Assembly: GCA_031976225.1 (NCBI GenBank)
Contig: DALYLQ010000088.1
Location: forward strand, 1-9,799
DNA from: UBA10646 sp003456175
GTDB taxonomy: Bacteria > Bacteroidota > Bacteroidia > Chitinophagales > Chitinophagaceae
Length of the DNA stretch: 9,799 bases
Direction of reading: 5' to 3'
Position numbers and translations under genes: made by a program. The notes below the pieces were generated by a model that was not told the DNA's origin, made no database searches, and saw nothing but the letters and a program-made list of their open reading frames with translations. The first letter of the stretch is position 1, and the number at the start of each line of letters is the position of its first letter. Shown here piece by piece: positions 1 to 8,000 of the stretch.

Positions 1-1
1 G

Positions 2-943
2 TTGGGTACCATACAACAAACTGTTACACCTGTTATTAAAGTACCGCATGTAGTTGTATTTGCAGCCGATCATGGTATTGCAGCAACGGGAAAAGTCAAC
101 CCATTTCCACAAGCGGTAACGGCACAAATGGTTTTGAATTTTGTGCATGGTGGTGCTGCTATCAATGTTTTTTGTAAGCAGAATAATCTTAGTCTACAAG
201 TGGTAGATGCTGGTGTTGCTTACGACTTTGATACTTCGTTGGAACAACATCTACATTTTATTGCAGCAAAAGTGGCACATGGTACTGCTAACTACGAGCA
301 ACAGCAGGCTATTACACCGGAGCAGTTAACCCAATGCTTCGATAGTGCAGCTGCTATTGTTCAAAATATTTACCGTAAGGGTTGCAATACGATTGGTTTT
401 GGCGAAATGGGTATTGGTAACACATCGAGTGCTGCACTTATTATGAGTAATGTACTGCAGTTGCCTATACAAGCGTGTGTTGGTAGTGGTACAGGTGTAG
501 TAGGAGAGCAATTGCAAACTAAAATTCAAACTCTTACACAAGTATATCAGTATCATCAATTGCAACAAGCGATTGCACCTGAACTATTGTTACAACGTGT
601 TGGAGGTTTTGAAATTGCCATGATTACAGCTGCCATTATTGAAGCAGCTGCATTAGGTATGACGATTGTGATCGATGGTTTTATAGTTACTGCTGCTTTA
701 TTGGTAGCGAAGCAAATGCAGCCTACTGTATTGCAGCACTGTGTGTTTGCACATTGCAGTAACGAGCAAGGCCATCAAAAAATGTTAGATTATTTGAATG
801 TTATTCCGTTGTTACAATTGCAACTACGGTTAGGTGAAGGTACTGGCGCTGCACTGGCCATACCACTGTTACGCTGTGCTTGTGCTTTTGTAAATGAAAT
901 GGCAAGTTTCGAAAGTGCAGGCGTTAGCAATGTAGCTGAATAG
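2..943 (+). CDS. cobT: Nicotinate-nucleotide--dimethylbenzimidazole phosphoribosyltransferase CobT (5' truncated by window edge)
   Basis: CobT transfers the phosphoribosyl group of nicotinate mononucleotide to 5,6-dimethylbenzimidazole, giving alpha-ribazole 5'-phosphate for the lower ligand of cobalamin; it is cytosolic. The visible 313 residues match the family throughout: FAADHGI near residues 20-26, FGEMGIGNT at 133-141 (family FGxGExGxxNTT region), QRVGGFE near 199-204, VIDGF at 223-227 and RLGEGTGAA near 276-284. E279 lies where the catalytic glutamate sits (family knowledge; E317 in Salmonella CobT). Known CobT proteins are about 350 residues, so roughly 30-40 N-terminal residues are missing. 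The TTG at position 2 is just the first possible initiator in the window, and the true start should lie upstream. Stop is TAG at 941-943. cobS begins 23 nt later on the same strand, consistent with one operon. Confidence 0.95.
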   Translation: MGTIQQTVTPVIKVPHVVVFAADHGIAATGKVNPFPQAVTAQMVLNFVHGGAAINVFCKQNNLSLQVVDAGVAYDFDTSLEQHLHFIAAKVAHGTANYEQQQAITPEQLTQCFDSAAAIVQNIYRKGCNTIGFGEMGIGNTSSAALIMSNVLQLPIQACVGSGTGVVGEQLQTKIQTLTQVYQYHQLQQAIAPELLLQRVGGFEIAMITAAIIEAAALGMTIVIDGFIVTAALLVAKQMQPTVLQHCVFAHCSNEQGHQKMLDYLNVIPLLQLQLRLGEGTGAALAIPLLRCACAFVNEMASFESAGVSNVAE

Positions 944-966
944 CGCTAAGCCCTTATCTTCATACT

Positions 967-1761
967 ATGGCAAGGCAATTGGCATATCTATTAACTGCAA
1001 TTCAATTTTTCACACGTATACCAACTGGGCAATGGTTTAACTATCAGCCTGTGTACTTGCAAAAAAGTGCTCGATATTTTCCTTGGGTGGGTTTAATTGT
1101 TGGGTTAACAGCTGCTGCTACATTTTATTATCTGCAGTTGGTAGTAACTAGTTCATTGGCTATTGCATGTAGTATGTTAGTTACCATTATACTTACAGGT
1201 GCTTTTCATGAAGATGGTTGGGCCGATGTTTGTGATGCCTTTGGTGGTGGCTGGACGAAAGAAAAAATTCTTACTATCATGAAAGATAGTAGGCTAGGAA
1301 CCTATGGCACTATTGGATTAATAGCCATGCTTGGTATAAAATATTTGCTATTGCAAGAATTGGTGGTATACCTTACGGTAAATGAAGTAGCACTCCTTAT
1401 GTTAGGGGCACATGCTTACAGCCGTTTAATGGCAGTAATGATGATGCAGTTACTACCTTACGTTGCCGATATTGATGCAAGTAAAAGCAAGCCACTTGCT
1501 AACCAGCGCTTACAATGGTACGAAGTACTCATTGCATGCATTGGAGGTGTTGGTGTATGGTATTTTTTTGAACCTATATGGTGGCTTGCCTTAACATTAA
1601 GTGTATTGCTATTACTATATTTGGCTTGGTACTTTAAGAAGTGGATCGGTGGTTATACCGGCGATTGCTTAGGTGCTACACAACAAGTAACAGAAGTTTG
1701 CTGTTATTCAGGTTTTATCATCATATGGAAATTTATCTTATTCGGCATACTACCCCTTTAG
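967..1761 (+). CDS. cobS: Adenosylcobinamide-GDP ribazoletransferase (cobalamin synthase) CobS
   Basis: CobS is an integral membrane enzyme that joins adenosylcobinamide-GDP with alpha-ribazole (5'-phosphate), the final assembly step of the cobalamin nucleotide loop. The 264 residues are typical in length (about 250 in E. coli). Visible family motifs are FFTRIP at 14-19, the acidic motif GAFHEDGWADVCDAFGGG at 78-95 (D83, D87 and D90 are the likely Mg2+/substrate residues by family analogy), DSRLGTYG at 107-114 and GGYTGDCLGA at 228-237. Several hydrophobic stretches (about 40-60, 64-80, 115-132, 185-202, 205-222, 246-262) fit a polytopic membrane protein. It starts at ATG 967 with no clear Shine-Dalgarno sequence, as is common in Bacteroidota. 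Its 3' end overlaps the start of cobC by 37 nt, so translation of the two is probably coupled. Confidence 0.96.
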   Translation: MARQLAYLLTAIQFFTRIPTGQWFNYQPVYLQKSARYFPWVGLIVGLTAAATFYYLQLVVTSSLAIACSMLVTIILTGAFHEDGWADVCDAFGGGWTKEKILTIMKDSRLGTYGTIGLIAMLGIKYLLLQELVVYLTVNEVALLMLGAHAYSRLMAVMMMQLLPYVADIDASKSKPLANQRLQWYEVLIACIGGVGVWYFFEPIWWLALTLSVLLLLYLAWYFKKWIGGYTGDCLGATQQVTEVCCYSGFIIIWKFILFGILPL

Positions 1762-2336
1762 TGCCTTATGGTACGTGCTACGGTCAATCTGATTTGAATG
1801 TTACCGATTCATTTGAAGAAGAGGCTCTGGCTATTGCGCAACATTTACCGCAAGGTATTACCAGTGTACATAGTAGTCCTTTGCAGCGTTGTTATAAACT
1901 AGCACAATTTTTATTCCCGACACACGATATACAGCAGCATAACAATTTTAAAGAAATCAATTGCGGCGATTGGGAGGGTAAGTTATGGAACGATATCCCT
2001 CGACATATCAGCGACCCTTGGATGGAAGATTTCGTGAATAACTATTTTCCGAATGGTGAAAATTATGTGCAGTTGTTCAATAGGGTTGCAACACAGTTTA
2101 ATCATGTAGTAGCAGCTACGACTGCACCGCCCATTGCGATTGTGAGCCATGGTGGTGTTATGCGTTGTATACTTGCAGCTATTACCAATACACCATTAAA
2201 AGATTCGTTTGCTGCTTTTCGCTTGCACTATGGTGCTGTTGTAAAGCTTACGGCCAATAATAACAACATGTTTGATTGGCATATTTTACATAACGATAGC
2301 AACCGAACACCAGAAGTACACCGCCCAACACGTTAA
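1725..2336 (+). CDS. cobC: Alpha-ribazole phosphatase / histidine phosphatase family protein CobC
   Basis: A phosphoglycerate-mutase-like histidine phosphatase; from its position after cobT and cobS it most likely dephosphorylates alpha-ribazole 5'-phosphate or adenosylcobalamin 5'-phosphate. The chosen ATG at 1725 gives 203 residues that begin MEIYLIRHT, placing the phosphorylated histidine at H8 next to R7. The usual RHG reads RHT here. Other catalytic-pocket elements are SSPLQR at 50-55 (R55), the acid/base region KEINCGDWEG at 76-85 (E77) and SHGGVMR at 141-147 (H142). The reading frame stays open for 28 codons further upstream inside cobS, but that extension precedes the canonical N-terminal strand and is very unlikely to be translated. 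The start lies inside cobS (overlap 1725-1761). The substrate rests on context, since this superfamily is broad. Confidence 0.9.
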   Translation: MEIYLIRHTTPLVPYGTCYGQSDLNVTDSFEEEALAIAQHLPQGITSVHSSPLQRCYKLAQFLFPTHDIQQHNNFKEINCGDWEGKLWNDIPRHISDPWMEDFVNNYFPNGENYVQLFNRVATQFNHVVAATTAPPIAIVSHGGVMRCILAAITNTPLKDSFAAFRLHYGAVVKLTANNNNMFDWHILHNDSNRTPEVHRPTR

Positions 2337-2340
2337 TAAG

Positions 2341-2353
2341 TTGCATCTTTGCA
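2341..2353 (+). promoter_or_regulatory. Candidate promoter box (TTGCAnnTTTGCA) for the MarC-family gene
   Basis: The sequence TTGCATCTTTGCA contains CAnnTTTG, one mismatch from the Bacteroidota -7 consensus TAnnTTTG. It sits 12 nt before the ATG at 2366. No convincing TTG -33 element was found at the expected distance. Almost the same 13-mer precedes the tRNA gene at 2968-2980, which supports a promoter role. If used, the transcript would have a leader of about 10 nt or less, and the MarC gene would be at least partly independent of the cob operon. Confidence 0.5.
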
Positions 2354-2365
2354 AAAACCAAAGCC

Positions 2366-2947
2366 ATGCAAGCAATATCGTTAGATGCTGTACTTACAGT
2401 AACCTTTACACTATTTGCGGTGATAGATATTGTGGGTTCTATACCATTGCTTATTTCGCTAAAGCATAAAATGGGTGGTATTCGTGAATTTAGGGCAACG
2501 CTTATTTCTGGTGCTTTAATGATTGCTTTTTTGTTTGTTGGCGAAAAGCTATTGAAAGTGTTAGGTATAGAAGTAGCATCGTTCGCAGTGGGCGGTTCTA
2601 TTGTAATTTTTATACTCGGACTTGAAATGGTGTTGGGGCATGAGTTTTTTAAAGGTGGCGACGACCCAAAATCGGGAACAGTAGTGCCTATTGCATTTCC
2701 TTTGATTGCTGGTAGTGGTACGCTTACAACTATTATATCGTTACGTGCTAACTACGAAGAAGTGCCAGTATTATTAGCCATACTTATTAACCTTGCGATT
2801 GTATACATTGTTCTGAAATCGCTTGATTACATTTCTAAGTTGTTAGGACCTGCCGGATTGTTAGCAGTACGTAAATTTTTTGGAGTGATTTTATTAGCCA
2901 TTGCTGTAAAAATATTTGCAGCCAATGCACCAGGCTTATTGAAATAG
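2366..2947 (+). CDS. MarC family integral membrane protein
   Basis: A 193-residue polytopic inner-membrane protein of the MarC/UPF0056 family, whose physiological role is unsettled; the name 'multiple antibiotic resistance' is historical and does not show a resistance function. About six hydrophobic helices are visible (roughly 8-30, 44-62, 69-91, 105-125, 133-151, 168-187). Family signatures are FAVIDIVGSIPLL at 17-29 (many homologues have DPxGNxP here) and VVPIAFPLIAGSGTL at 106-120 (many have GPG). The start at ATG 2366 gives a normal family length and an immediate first helix. It lies 29 nt after cobC on the same strand, but has a candidate promoter of its own just upstream. A link to cobalamin synthesis is not implied. 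The product could be a small-molecule transporter, but the sequence does not show a substrate. Confidence 0.93.
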   Translation: MQAISLDAVLTVTFTLFAVIDIVGSIPLLISLKHKMGGIREFRATLISGALMIAFLFVGEKLLKVLGIEVASFAVGGSIVIFILGLEMVLGHEFFKGGDDPKSGTVVPIAFPLIAGSGTLTTIISLRANYEEVPVLLAILINLAIVYIVLKSLDYISKLLGPAGLLAVRKFFGVILLAIAVKIFAANAPGLLK

Positions 2948-2980
2948 TTGGCAATTTTCAGTTGATGTTGCACATTTGCA
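2948..2980 (+). promoter_or_regulatory. Candidate promoter of the tRNA-Arg gene
   Basis: TTG at 2948-2950, a 20-nt spacer, then CACATTTG at 2971-2978 fit the Bacteroidota pattern TTG-N17-23-TAnnTTTG with one mismatch. The extended box TTGCACATTTGCA (2968-2980) equals the one before the MarC gene except for the two central bases. It ends only 5 nt before the first base of the mature tRNA, so the precursor would have almost no 5' leader. Confidence 0.6.
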
Positions 2981-2985
2981 GCTAT

Positions 2986-3057
2986 GGCCTCGTAGTACAA
3001 TGGATAGTATAAGAGTTTCCGGAGCTCCAGGTCCAGGTTCGATTCCTGGCGAGGCCA
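2986..3057 (+). tRNA. tRNA-Arg (anticodon CCG)
   Basis: The 72 nt fold into a cloverleaf. The acceptor stem GGCCTCG pairs with CGAGGCC, with discriminator A at 3057. The D arm is GTAC/GTAT around an 8-nt loop containing GG. The anticodon loop TTCCGGA gives CCG at 3019-3021, which reads the arginine codon CGG. The T arm is CCAGG/CCTGG around TTCGATT. The anticodon stem has four usable pairs, with an A-C mismatch at 27/43, and the variable loop is only 4 nt. The 3' CCA is not encoded, so it must be added after transcription. A five-T run follows at 3059-3063. The gene sits between the MarC gene and the 3' end of the convergent regulator gene. Confidence 0.93.
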
Positions 3058-3087
3058 CTTTTTCTATAGATGTTTTGTTGGTGTTAC

Positions 3088-4824
3088 CTACACTGTAGCT
3101 ACTGCTTGTTCGATTTCTTTAGCATCGTTAATGTTTAATTTCTTTTTGATGCGATAACGTAGTGTTCGAATAGCTTCATCGCTTACACCTAATAAGCTAG
3201 CCATTTCTTTGGGGCTGATTTCTAGTTTGGTGAATGCTAAGAATCTAATTTCGGCTTGTGTGAGTTCGGGATATTGCGTTTTGAAATGTGAGAAAAAGTT
3301 GGGGTACACTTTCTTGAATAAAAGCTTGAACTTAACCCAATCTGCTTGGGTTAAAATTGTTTGACTCTTTAGTTCTTGCAGTACAGATGTTTGTTCTTGT
3401 TCAAAGGATTTGGTTTGCTTTTGTAAGGCTATAATTTCAGCTGTATAATGCTCTATGATTTGATTTTTTTCTACGATGTGATGTGTAAAGTCTAGTATCT
3501 CTTTTTTGGAAGCTTGTAATTGTTGTTCTAATAGGGCCTTTTTTTGTTCTGCTATCTTTTTACGTAAGTTAATTCGCTTGATGTAAAAAATAATGAAGCT
3601 TGCTGTTAGGATAGCTACAATACAACCGAATAAAATGGTTTGTTTCTGTAATTTATTTTCATTTAATAAAAGCTTGTTTTGTAAGTCTTTACTACGATAG
3701 GCAAACTCACCTTCTGCTTTAATTTTCTGTGTAATATCGAAGTGTTGGTTGTAGAGCTGTTGGTATTTTTTAACGGAATCGGCACAATCAATTATGAGCT
3801 TGTTATCGTTCTTTTTTCGATAGTATCTCTCTGCAACAGTGTACAATTTTATTTGATTGGCTAGGTAGCTGTTATTGTTTCGATCTTTTTGATTGGCTAT
3901 TTCAGATTCATTTAGCAGTGGTAATACAGCATTATATTTATTAGTAAGCATGTAGCAATCGGCAAGATTATTACAAAACGAGGCTACATTATCCCAAATA
4001 CCCTTTTGTCGGCACCATTGTAGTGCTTGTGTGTATAGTTGAATTGCTTTTGTATAATTACCTTGTAAGTAATGTATTGTACCCAAGTTGCCTGTAGCAA
4101 TACCCATCCAAACAGTATCTCTCACAGTGCTAGCAATTTGTAAGGTTTGTTGAAGCCAGTTGCGAGCCGAGTCGTACTGTTGGTTTTTGAGGTAGCTCAT
4201 GCCAATGAGGTTGGTATTTACTTTTTGAAACCAATGTCCATCTGGCGTATACTGCAACCCTATGGTACTAGCGATTTTGGCCAGCTCTATTGTTTTGATG
4301 TAATCTTTAAACTCGTAGAATTTATTGGCAATAATGTGCAGCCACCAACTTTGGTGGAAGTATTTTCCTGTAGGATCTTTCGATAAGGCATCTAGGCAGT
4401 ATAGCTGGCTTTCAAATGATCGATTAAAAGCTTTAAGCGTGTTATAGTTCACCCCCATTGAAATGTAATATTGTGCCGCTAGGTAATGGTTATTAATAGC
4501 TTCTGCTTTTTGTACCATTTCTTGATAAATAGTGAAAACTTTCGGGCTAAGCTTCAGCGAGTCTAGTAGGGGTCTTTTTTCGAGCCAGAAATACTGAATG
4601 AGTTTATCTGAGGAATTGCCTTTTTGAAGTACTAGTGCATTTAACCGACCAATAACCTGTTGATTTTTCAGATTGTTGCCGTATAATTCGTTGAGTGTAT
4701 AGTATCTGTCTACGCCACTTAATTGTAAAAAAGAATCTATACGCTGCTGTGCAAAACTATTGCCGATGCATAAAAGCATACAGCAAAATATCATAGGTTG
4801 AAGCAGTAAGCGGGTTAGTTTCAA
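3088..4824 (-). CDS. Membrane-tethered TPR/HTH (LuxR-like) transcriptional regulator
   Basis: The 578-residue product has the Bacteroidota one-component layout. A signal peptide covers 1-25 (K2, R5, then a hydrophobic stretch and NSFA before QQ). A helical TPR-rich extracytoplasmic region covers about 75-345, with its clearest TPR at 242-273 (GNLGTIHYLQGNYTKAI). One transmembrane helix lies at about 396-415, followed by basic residues (K416, R417, R421, K422, K423). A coiled coil covers about 418-490. A C-terminal LuxR/sigma-region-4-like helix-turn-helix at about 520-565 shows LTQAEIRFLA, then ISPKEMASLLGVS and AIRTLRYRIKKKL. It probably senses or binds partners outside the membrane and binds DNA inside; the ligand is unknown. 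The start is TTG at 4824: no in-frame ATG or GTG exists upstream before a stop, and the first internal ATG (codon 11) would delete the basic n-region. The neighbouring giant surface-protein gene is divergent and is a plausible but unproven target. Confidence 0.85.
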   Translation of the reverse strand: MKLTRLLLQPMIFCCMLLCIGNSFAQQRIDSFLQLSGVDRYYTLNELYGNNLKNQQVIGRLNALVLQKGNSSDKLIQYFWLEKRPLLDSLKLSPKVFTIYQEMVQKAEAINNHYLAAQYYISMGVNYNTLKAFNRSFESQLYCLDALSKDPTGKYFHQSWWLHIIANKFYEFKDYIKTIELAKIASTIGLQYTPDGHWFQKVNTNLIGMSYLKNQQYDSARNWLQQTLQIASTVRDTVWMGIATGNLGTIHYLQGNYTKAIQLYTQALQWCRQKGIWDNVASFCNNLADCYMLTNKYNAVLPLLNESEIANQKDRNNNSYLANQIKLYTVAERYYRKKNDNKLIIDCADSVKKYQQLYNQHFDITQKIKAEGEFAYRSKDLQNKLLLNENKLQKQTILFGCIVAILTASFIIFYIKRINLRKKIAEQKKALLEQQLQASKKEILDFTHHIVEKNQIIEHYTAEIIALQKQTKSFEQEQTSVLQELKSQTILTQADWVKFKLLFKKVYPNFFSHFKTQYPELTQAEIRFLAFTKLEISPKEMASLLGVSDEAIRTLRYRIKKKLNINDAKEIEQAVATV

Positions 4825-5085
4825 GTATAAATGAAGTTGAAGAACCGTGCTAAAGTATTGTTTTTGTAGGAAAAAAATAGGGCTTAGCCTGCTGTTATAA
4901 AAAAATCATTCAGTGGTTTGTAGTGTATAAATGTATTGATAATCAATTGGTTACACCGCTTTTAACAGATTGTAACGTTTTTGAAACGCGTGTTTTTTTA
5001 CCGTAAGGTGGTGGTCGAATACCTTCAATACACATGGCACAGAATACACCTTGTGCTGATAAATCCAAACAAGCAAACTAACATT
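4825..5085. promoter_or_regulatory. Divergent intergenic region with two small inverted repeats
   Basis: This AT-rich 261-bp stretch separates the regulator and surface-protein genes and must carry both promoters. It contains a perfect 6-1-6 palindrome ATTGAT-A-ATCAAT at 4935-4947 and, three bases on, GTTACA (4950-4955) paired with TGTAAC (4971-4976) across 15 nt. A near-palindrome AAACGCGTGTTT lies at 4984-4995. The bases before the ATG at 5086 are A-rich without a Shine-Dalgarno sequence. No clear promoter box was found for the surface-protein gene. An operator role for the repeats is inference from position. Confidence 0.4.
4848..4857 (-). promoter_or_regulatory. Weak candidate -7 box for the regulator gene
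   Basis: On the minus strand this reads TACTTTAGCA, one mismatch from TAnnTTTG and similar to the right half of the TTGCAnnTTTGCA boxes seen at 2341 and 2968. It lies 23 nt before the TTG start codon at 4824. No matching TTG -33 element was found at the expected spacing, so the call is weak. Confidence 0.3.
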
Positions 5086-8000
5086 ATGAGAAAGCAGTAC
5101 CGCTTTATGCTTGGCTTTTTGATGAGTTTCATTTTTGTTTATCATGGATTTGCACAGAATAATGCGCTCCAATTTAGTGGTGTCTCTGACTACGTTGACT
5201 GTGGTACTGACGCCAAACTGAATATAACGAGTTCTATGACGGTAGAGCTGTGGATTCGGCCAAGTAGGAATTTAGGAGATGGCCGGTGGGATCGAATTGT
5301 ACATCGTAATTACTCAACAGGATATTTTTTTGGTGGTAAGGCAGGCTCTCCTAATGCCCTTACAGTGGTATTGAATAATAACTTGGGTATTCTTACTACA
5401 CCTAACAATACTATAACTCTGAACGAATGGCAGCATATTGCTTTTGTATTTAATGATGCTGCAGATAGTGTTAAAATTTTTAGAAATGGGATAGAAGTAG
5501 CTGGTGCCCGTTATACCGGAACAATTACGGGTGGTAGTCATAATTTCACTTTGAGTGAGAGTGGTGTTGAAAAATTTGGCGGTGCTATGGATGAAGTAAG
5601 AATTTGGAATGTTGCAAGAACGCAGGCGCAAATTCAAGCTAATATGAGCACCACAGTAAGTACAAGTTCTTCAGGGTTAGTAGCTTATTATGGTTTTAAT
5701 CAGGGTACTGCCGGCGGTACTAATACTGGTGTAACAACACTAACCGATTTAACATCAAATGCACTTAATGGTACACTGTATAATTTTACGCTTAGTGGTA
5801 CTTCAAGTAACTGGGTTACTAGTACAGCTATATCTACCTTAAGTAATAACGCTAATTTAAGTGCGCTAACAACAACTGCGGGTACATTAAGTCCAACTTT
5901 TTCAGCATCTACAACCGCATATACAGCTAGTGTAAATAATGCAACAACAAGTGTAACTGTAACGCCCACCCGTGCAGAGGCGAATGCTACCATACTAGTA
6001 AGGGTAAATAATGGTACTTATTCACCCGTAACAAGCGGTTCAGCATCGGCGGCTTTAGCATTGAATGTTGGAAGCAATACAATTGATGTGCGTGTAACCG
6101 CACAAGATGGTAGCACTATTAAAACGTATACTATTACTGTTACGAGAGCTTCAAGTATCAGTTCCAATGCCGATTTAAGCGGATTAACAATTTCTGCCGG
6201 AACATTAAATCCAACCTTTAATAGTAGTAATACCAGTTATAGTGTAAGTGTCGATAATGCATCATCTACTGTAACAGTAACACCAACCAGAGCCGAATCT
6301 AATGCCACTATTCAAGTAAGAGTGAATGGAGGTTCGTACAGTACTGTTACGAGTGGCACAGCCTCAGGTAACCTTGCGGTAAATGTTGGAAGCAATACTA
6401 TAGATGTACTTGTAACAGCACAAGATGGTACCACTACTAAAACCTACAGCATTCAAGTTATTAGAGCTCAAAGTAGTAATGCTAATTTAACTGCGTTAAC
6501 TATCTCCTCTGGTACATTAAGTCCAACATTTACTACTAATACAACTAGTTATACAGCAACCGTTTCCAATGCTACAAACGAAATTTCACTAACTGCAACA
6601 CAACAAGAGGTTAATGCTGGATCTAATGTGAGAGTTGTTGTTAACGGTGGTGCTGCTTCGTTCATTACGAGTGGGGTTGCTTCTTCGAACTTATCGCTCA
6701 ATATTGGTAGTAATACCATACTTGTTATTGTAACCGCCGAAGATGCAGTTACTACAAAAACATACACCATTACAGTTACGCGAACTGCACTTGCGCCAGC
6801 AATTACATCTTTTACTCCATTAGCGGCCACCCCGGGTGATGTTGTAGTTATATCAGGCGCTCATTTCAATACAACTACCACTAATAATATCGTTTATTTT
6901 GGAGCAACTGCTGCAACTGTTACCGATGCTACTGCTACAAGCCTCACAGTACAAGTACCACAAGGCGCTACGTTCGCACCAATAAGTATATTAAATACAT
7001 CTACATCGTTGGTGGGAACAAGCTTGCAAAAGTTTAATCCTGTATTTAGTCCAGCAAAATCTGCTTTCTCAAGCACAGATTTAGCTAGCAAGGTCGATTT
7101 TACAGCAGGGAGTTCCCCCAGAGGATGCGCTTTTGCCGATATCGACGGTGACGGTAAGGCAGAAATTATTGTTACTAATTTCAGTGCTAACAATGTTGGT
7201 GTATTCAGAAACACTAGCAATGGTTCGGGTGCTGTTACTTATGCTACTATGGTAACTTTTCCAACCGGTAATAGTACGCTAGCTGTTGTTATCAATGATA
7301 TGGATAATGATGGCAAGCTCGATATCGTAACTTTGAATCTTAGTGGTAGTATTTCTGTATTACGTAATACTAGTACTTCTGGAAGTATATCTTTTGCCAC
7401 AAAGGTAGATGCTACTGTAGGAGTTTGGCCATTGGGTATTGCTGTTGGAGATGTAGATGGAGATGGTAAAGCCGATATCGTTACAGCAAACTATAACGAT
7501 AATAATTTTTCTATTGTAAGAAATACAAGTACATCAGGTTCCATCAGTTTAGCAACGCATACTACTTTTTCAACGGGGAGTGGCCCTGCTTCAGTAGCAA
7601 TCTCTGATATAGATGGCAATGGAGTTGTTGATGTTGTAATAGGAAATCAAGATAATGCCAACGTATCAGTATTTCGAAACACTAGTTCTGTTGGCTCATT
7701 AAGTTTTGCCGCAAGAGTGAATTTTAATACTGCTGCAAGCCCAGTATGGATTGCTACTGGCGATATTGATAATGATGGGAAGTTAGATATCGTTTCTGCG
7801 AATCAAGGTGCGAAATCAATTTCAATTTTACGTAACACAAGTACATCTGGAACAGTAACCTTCGCCACTAAAATTGACGTTGCAACAGATCCTGCTACAA
7901 GTGCAGTACCTAATTTTATTGCACTTGGTGATATGAATGGCGACAATAAACTCGATGTTGTTGTGTCAATAGATGGTATAGATAAGGTATCCGTTTTCAG

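Noticed and set aside
326..568. Minus-strand frame of 80 codons inside cobT
   Set aside because: Lies opposite conserved CobT motifs; shadow frame.
941..948. Palindrome TAGCGCTA at the cobT stop
   Set aside because: Eight bases with no flanking support; likely chance.
1641..1724. Longer cobC starting at 1641
   Set aside because: The extra 28 codons precede the canonical MEIYLIRH N-terminus and fall wholly inside cobS.
2272..2469. Plus-strand frame of 65 codons across the cobC-marC junction
   Set aside because: It overlaps both genes in another frame and has no recognisable features.
3059..3063. T-run after the tRNA as a terminator
   Set aside because: Only five T residues and no separate hairpin apart from the tRNA itself; not enough to call.
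4147..4386. Plus-strand frame of 79 codons inside the regulator gene
   Set aside because: Antisense to the TPR region; shadow frame.
5045..5053. TACACCTTG as a promoter box for the surface-protein gene
   Set aside because: Spacing and bases do not fit TAnnTTTG, and no upstream TTG element is at the expected distance.
4951..5172. Minus-strand frame of 73 codons spanning the intergenic region and the surface-protein signal peptide
   Set aside because: It overlaps the start of the real gene and has no recognisable features.
5314..5637. Minus-strand frame of 107 codons under the LamG domain
   Set aside because: The plus strand encodes a clear LamG domain here; the antisense translation matches nothing recognisable.
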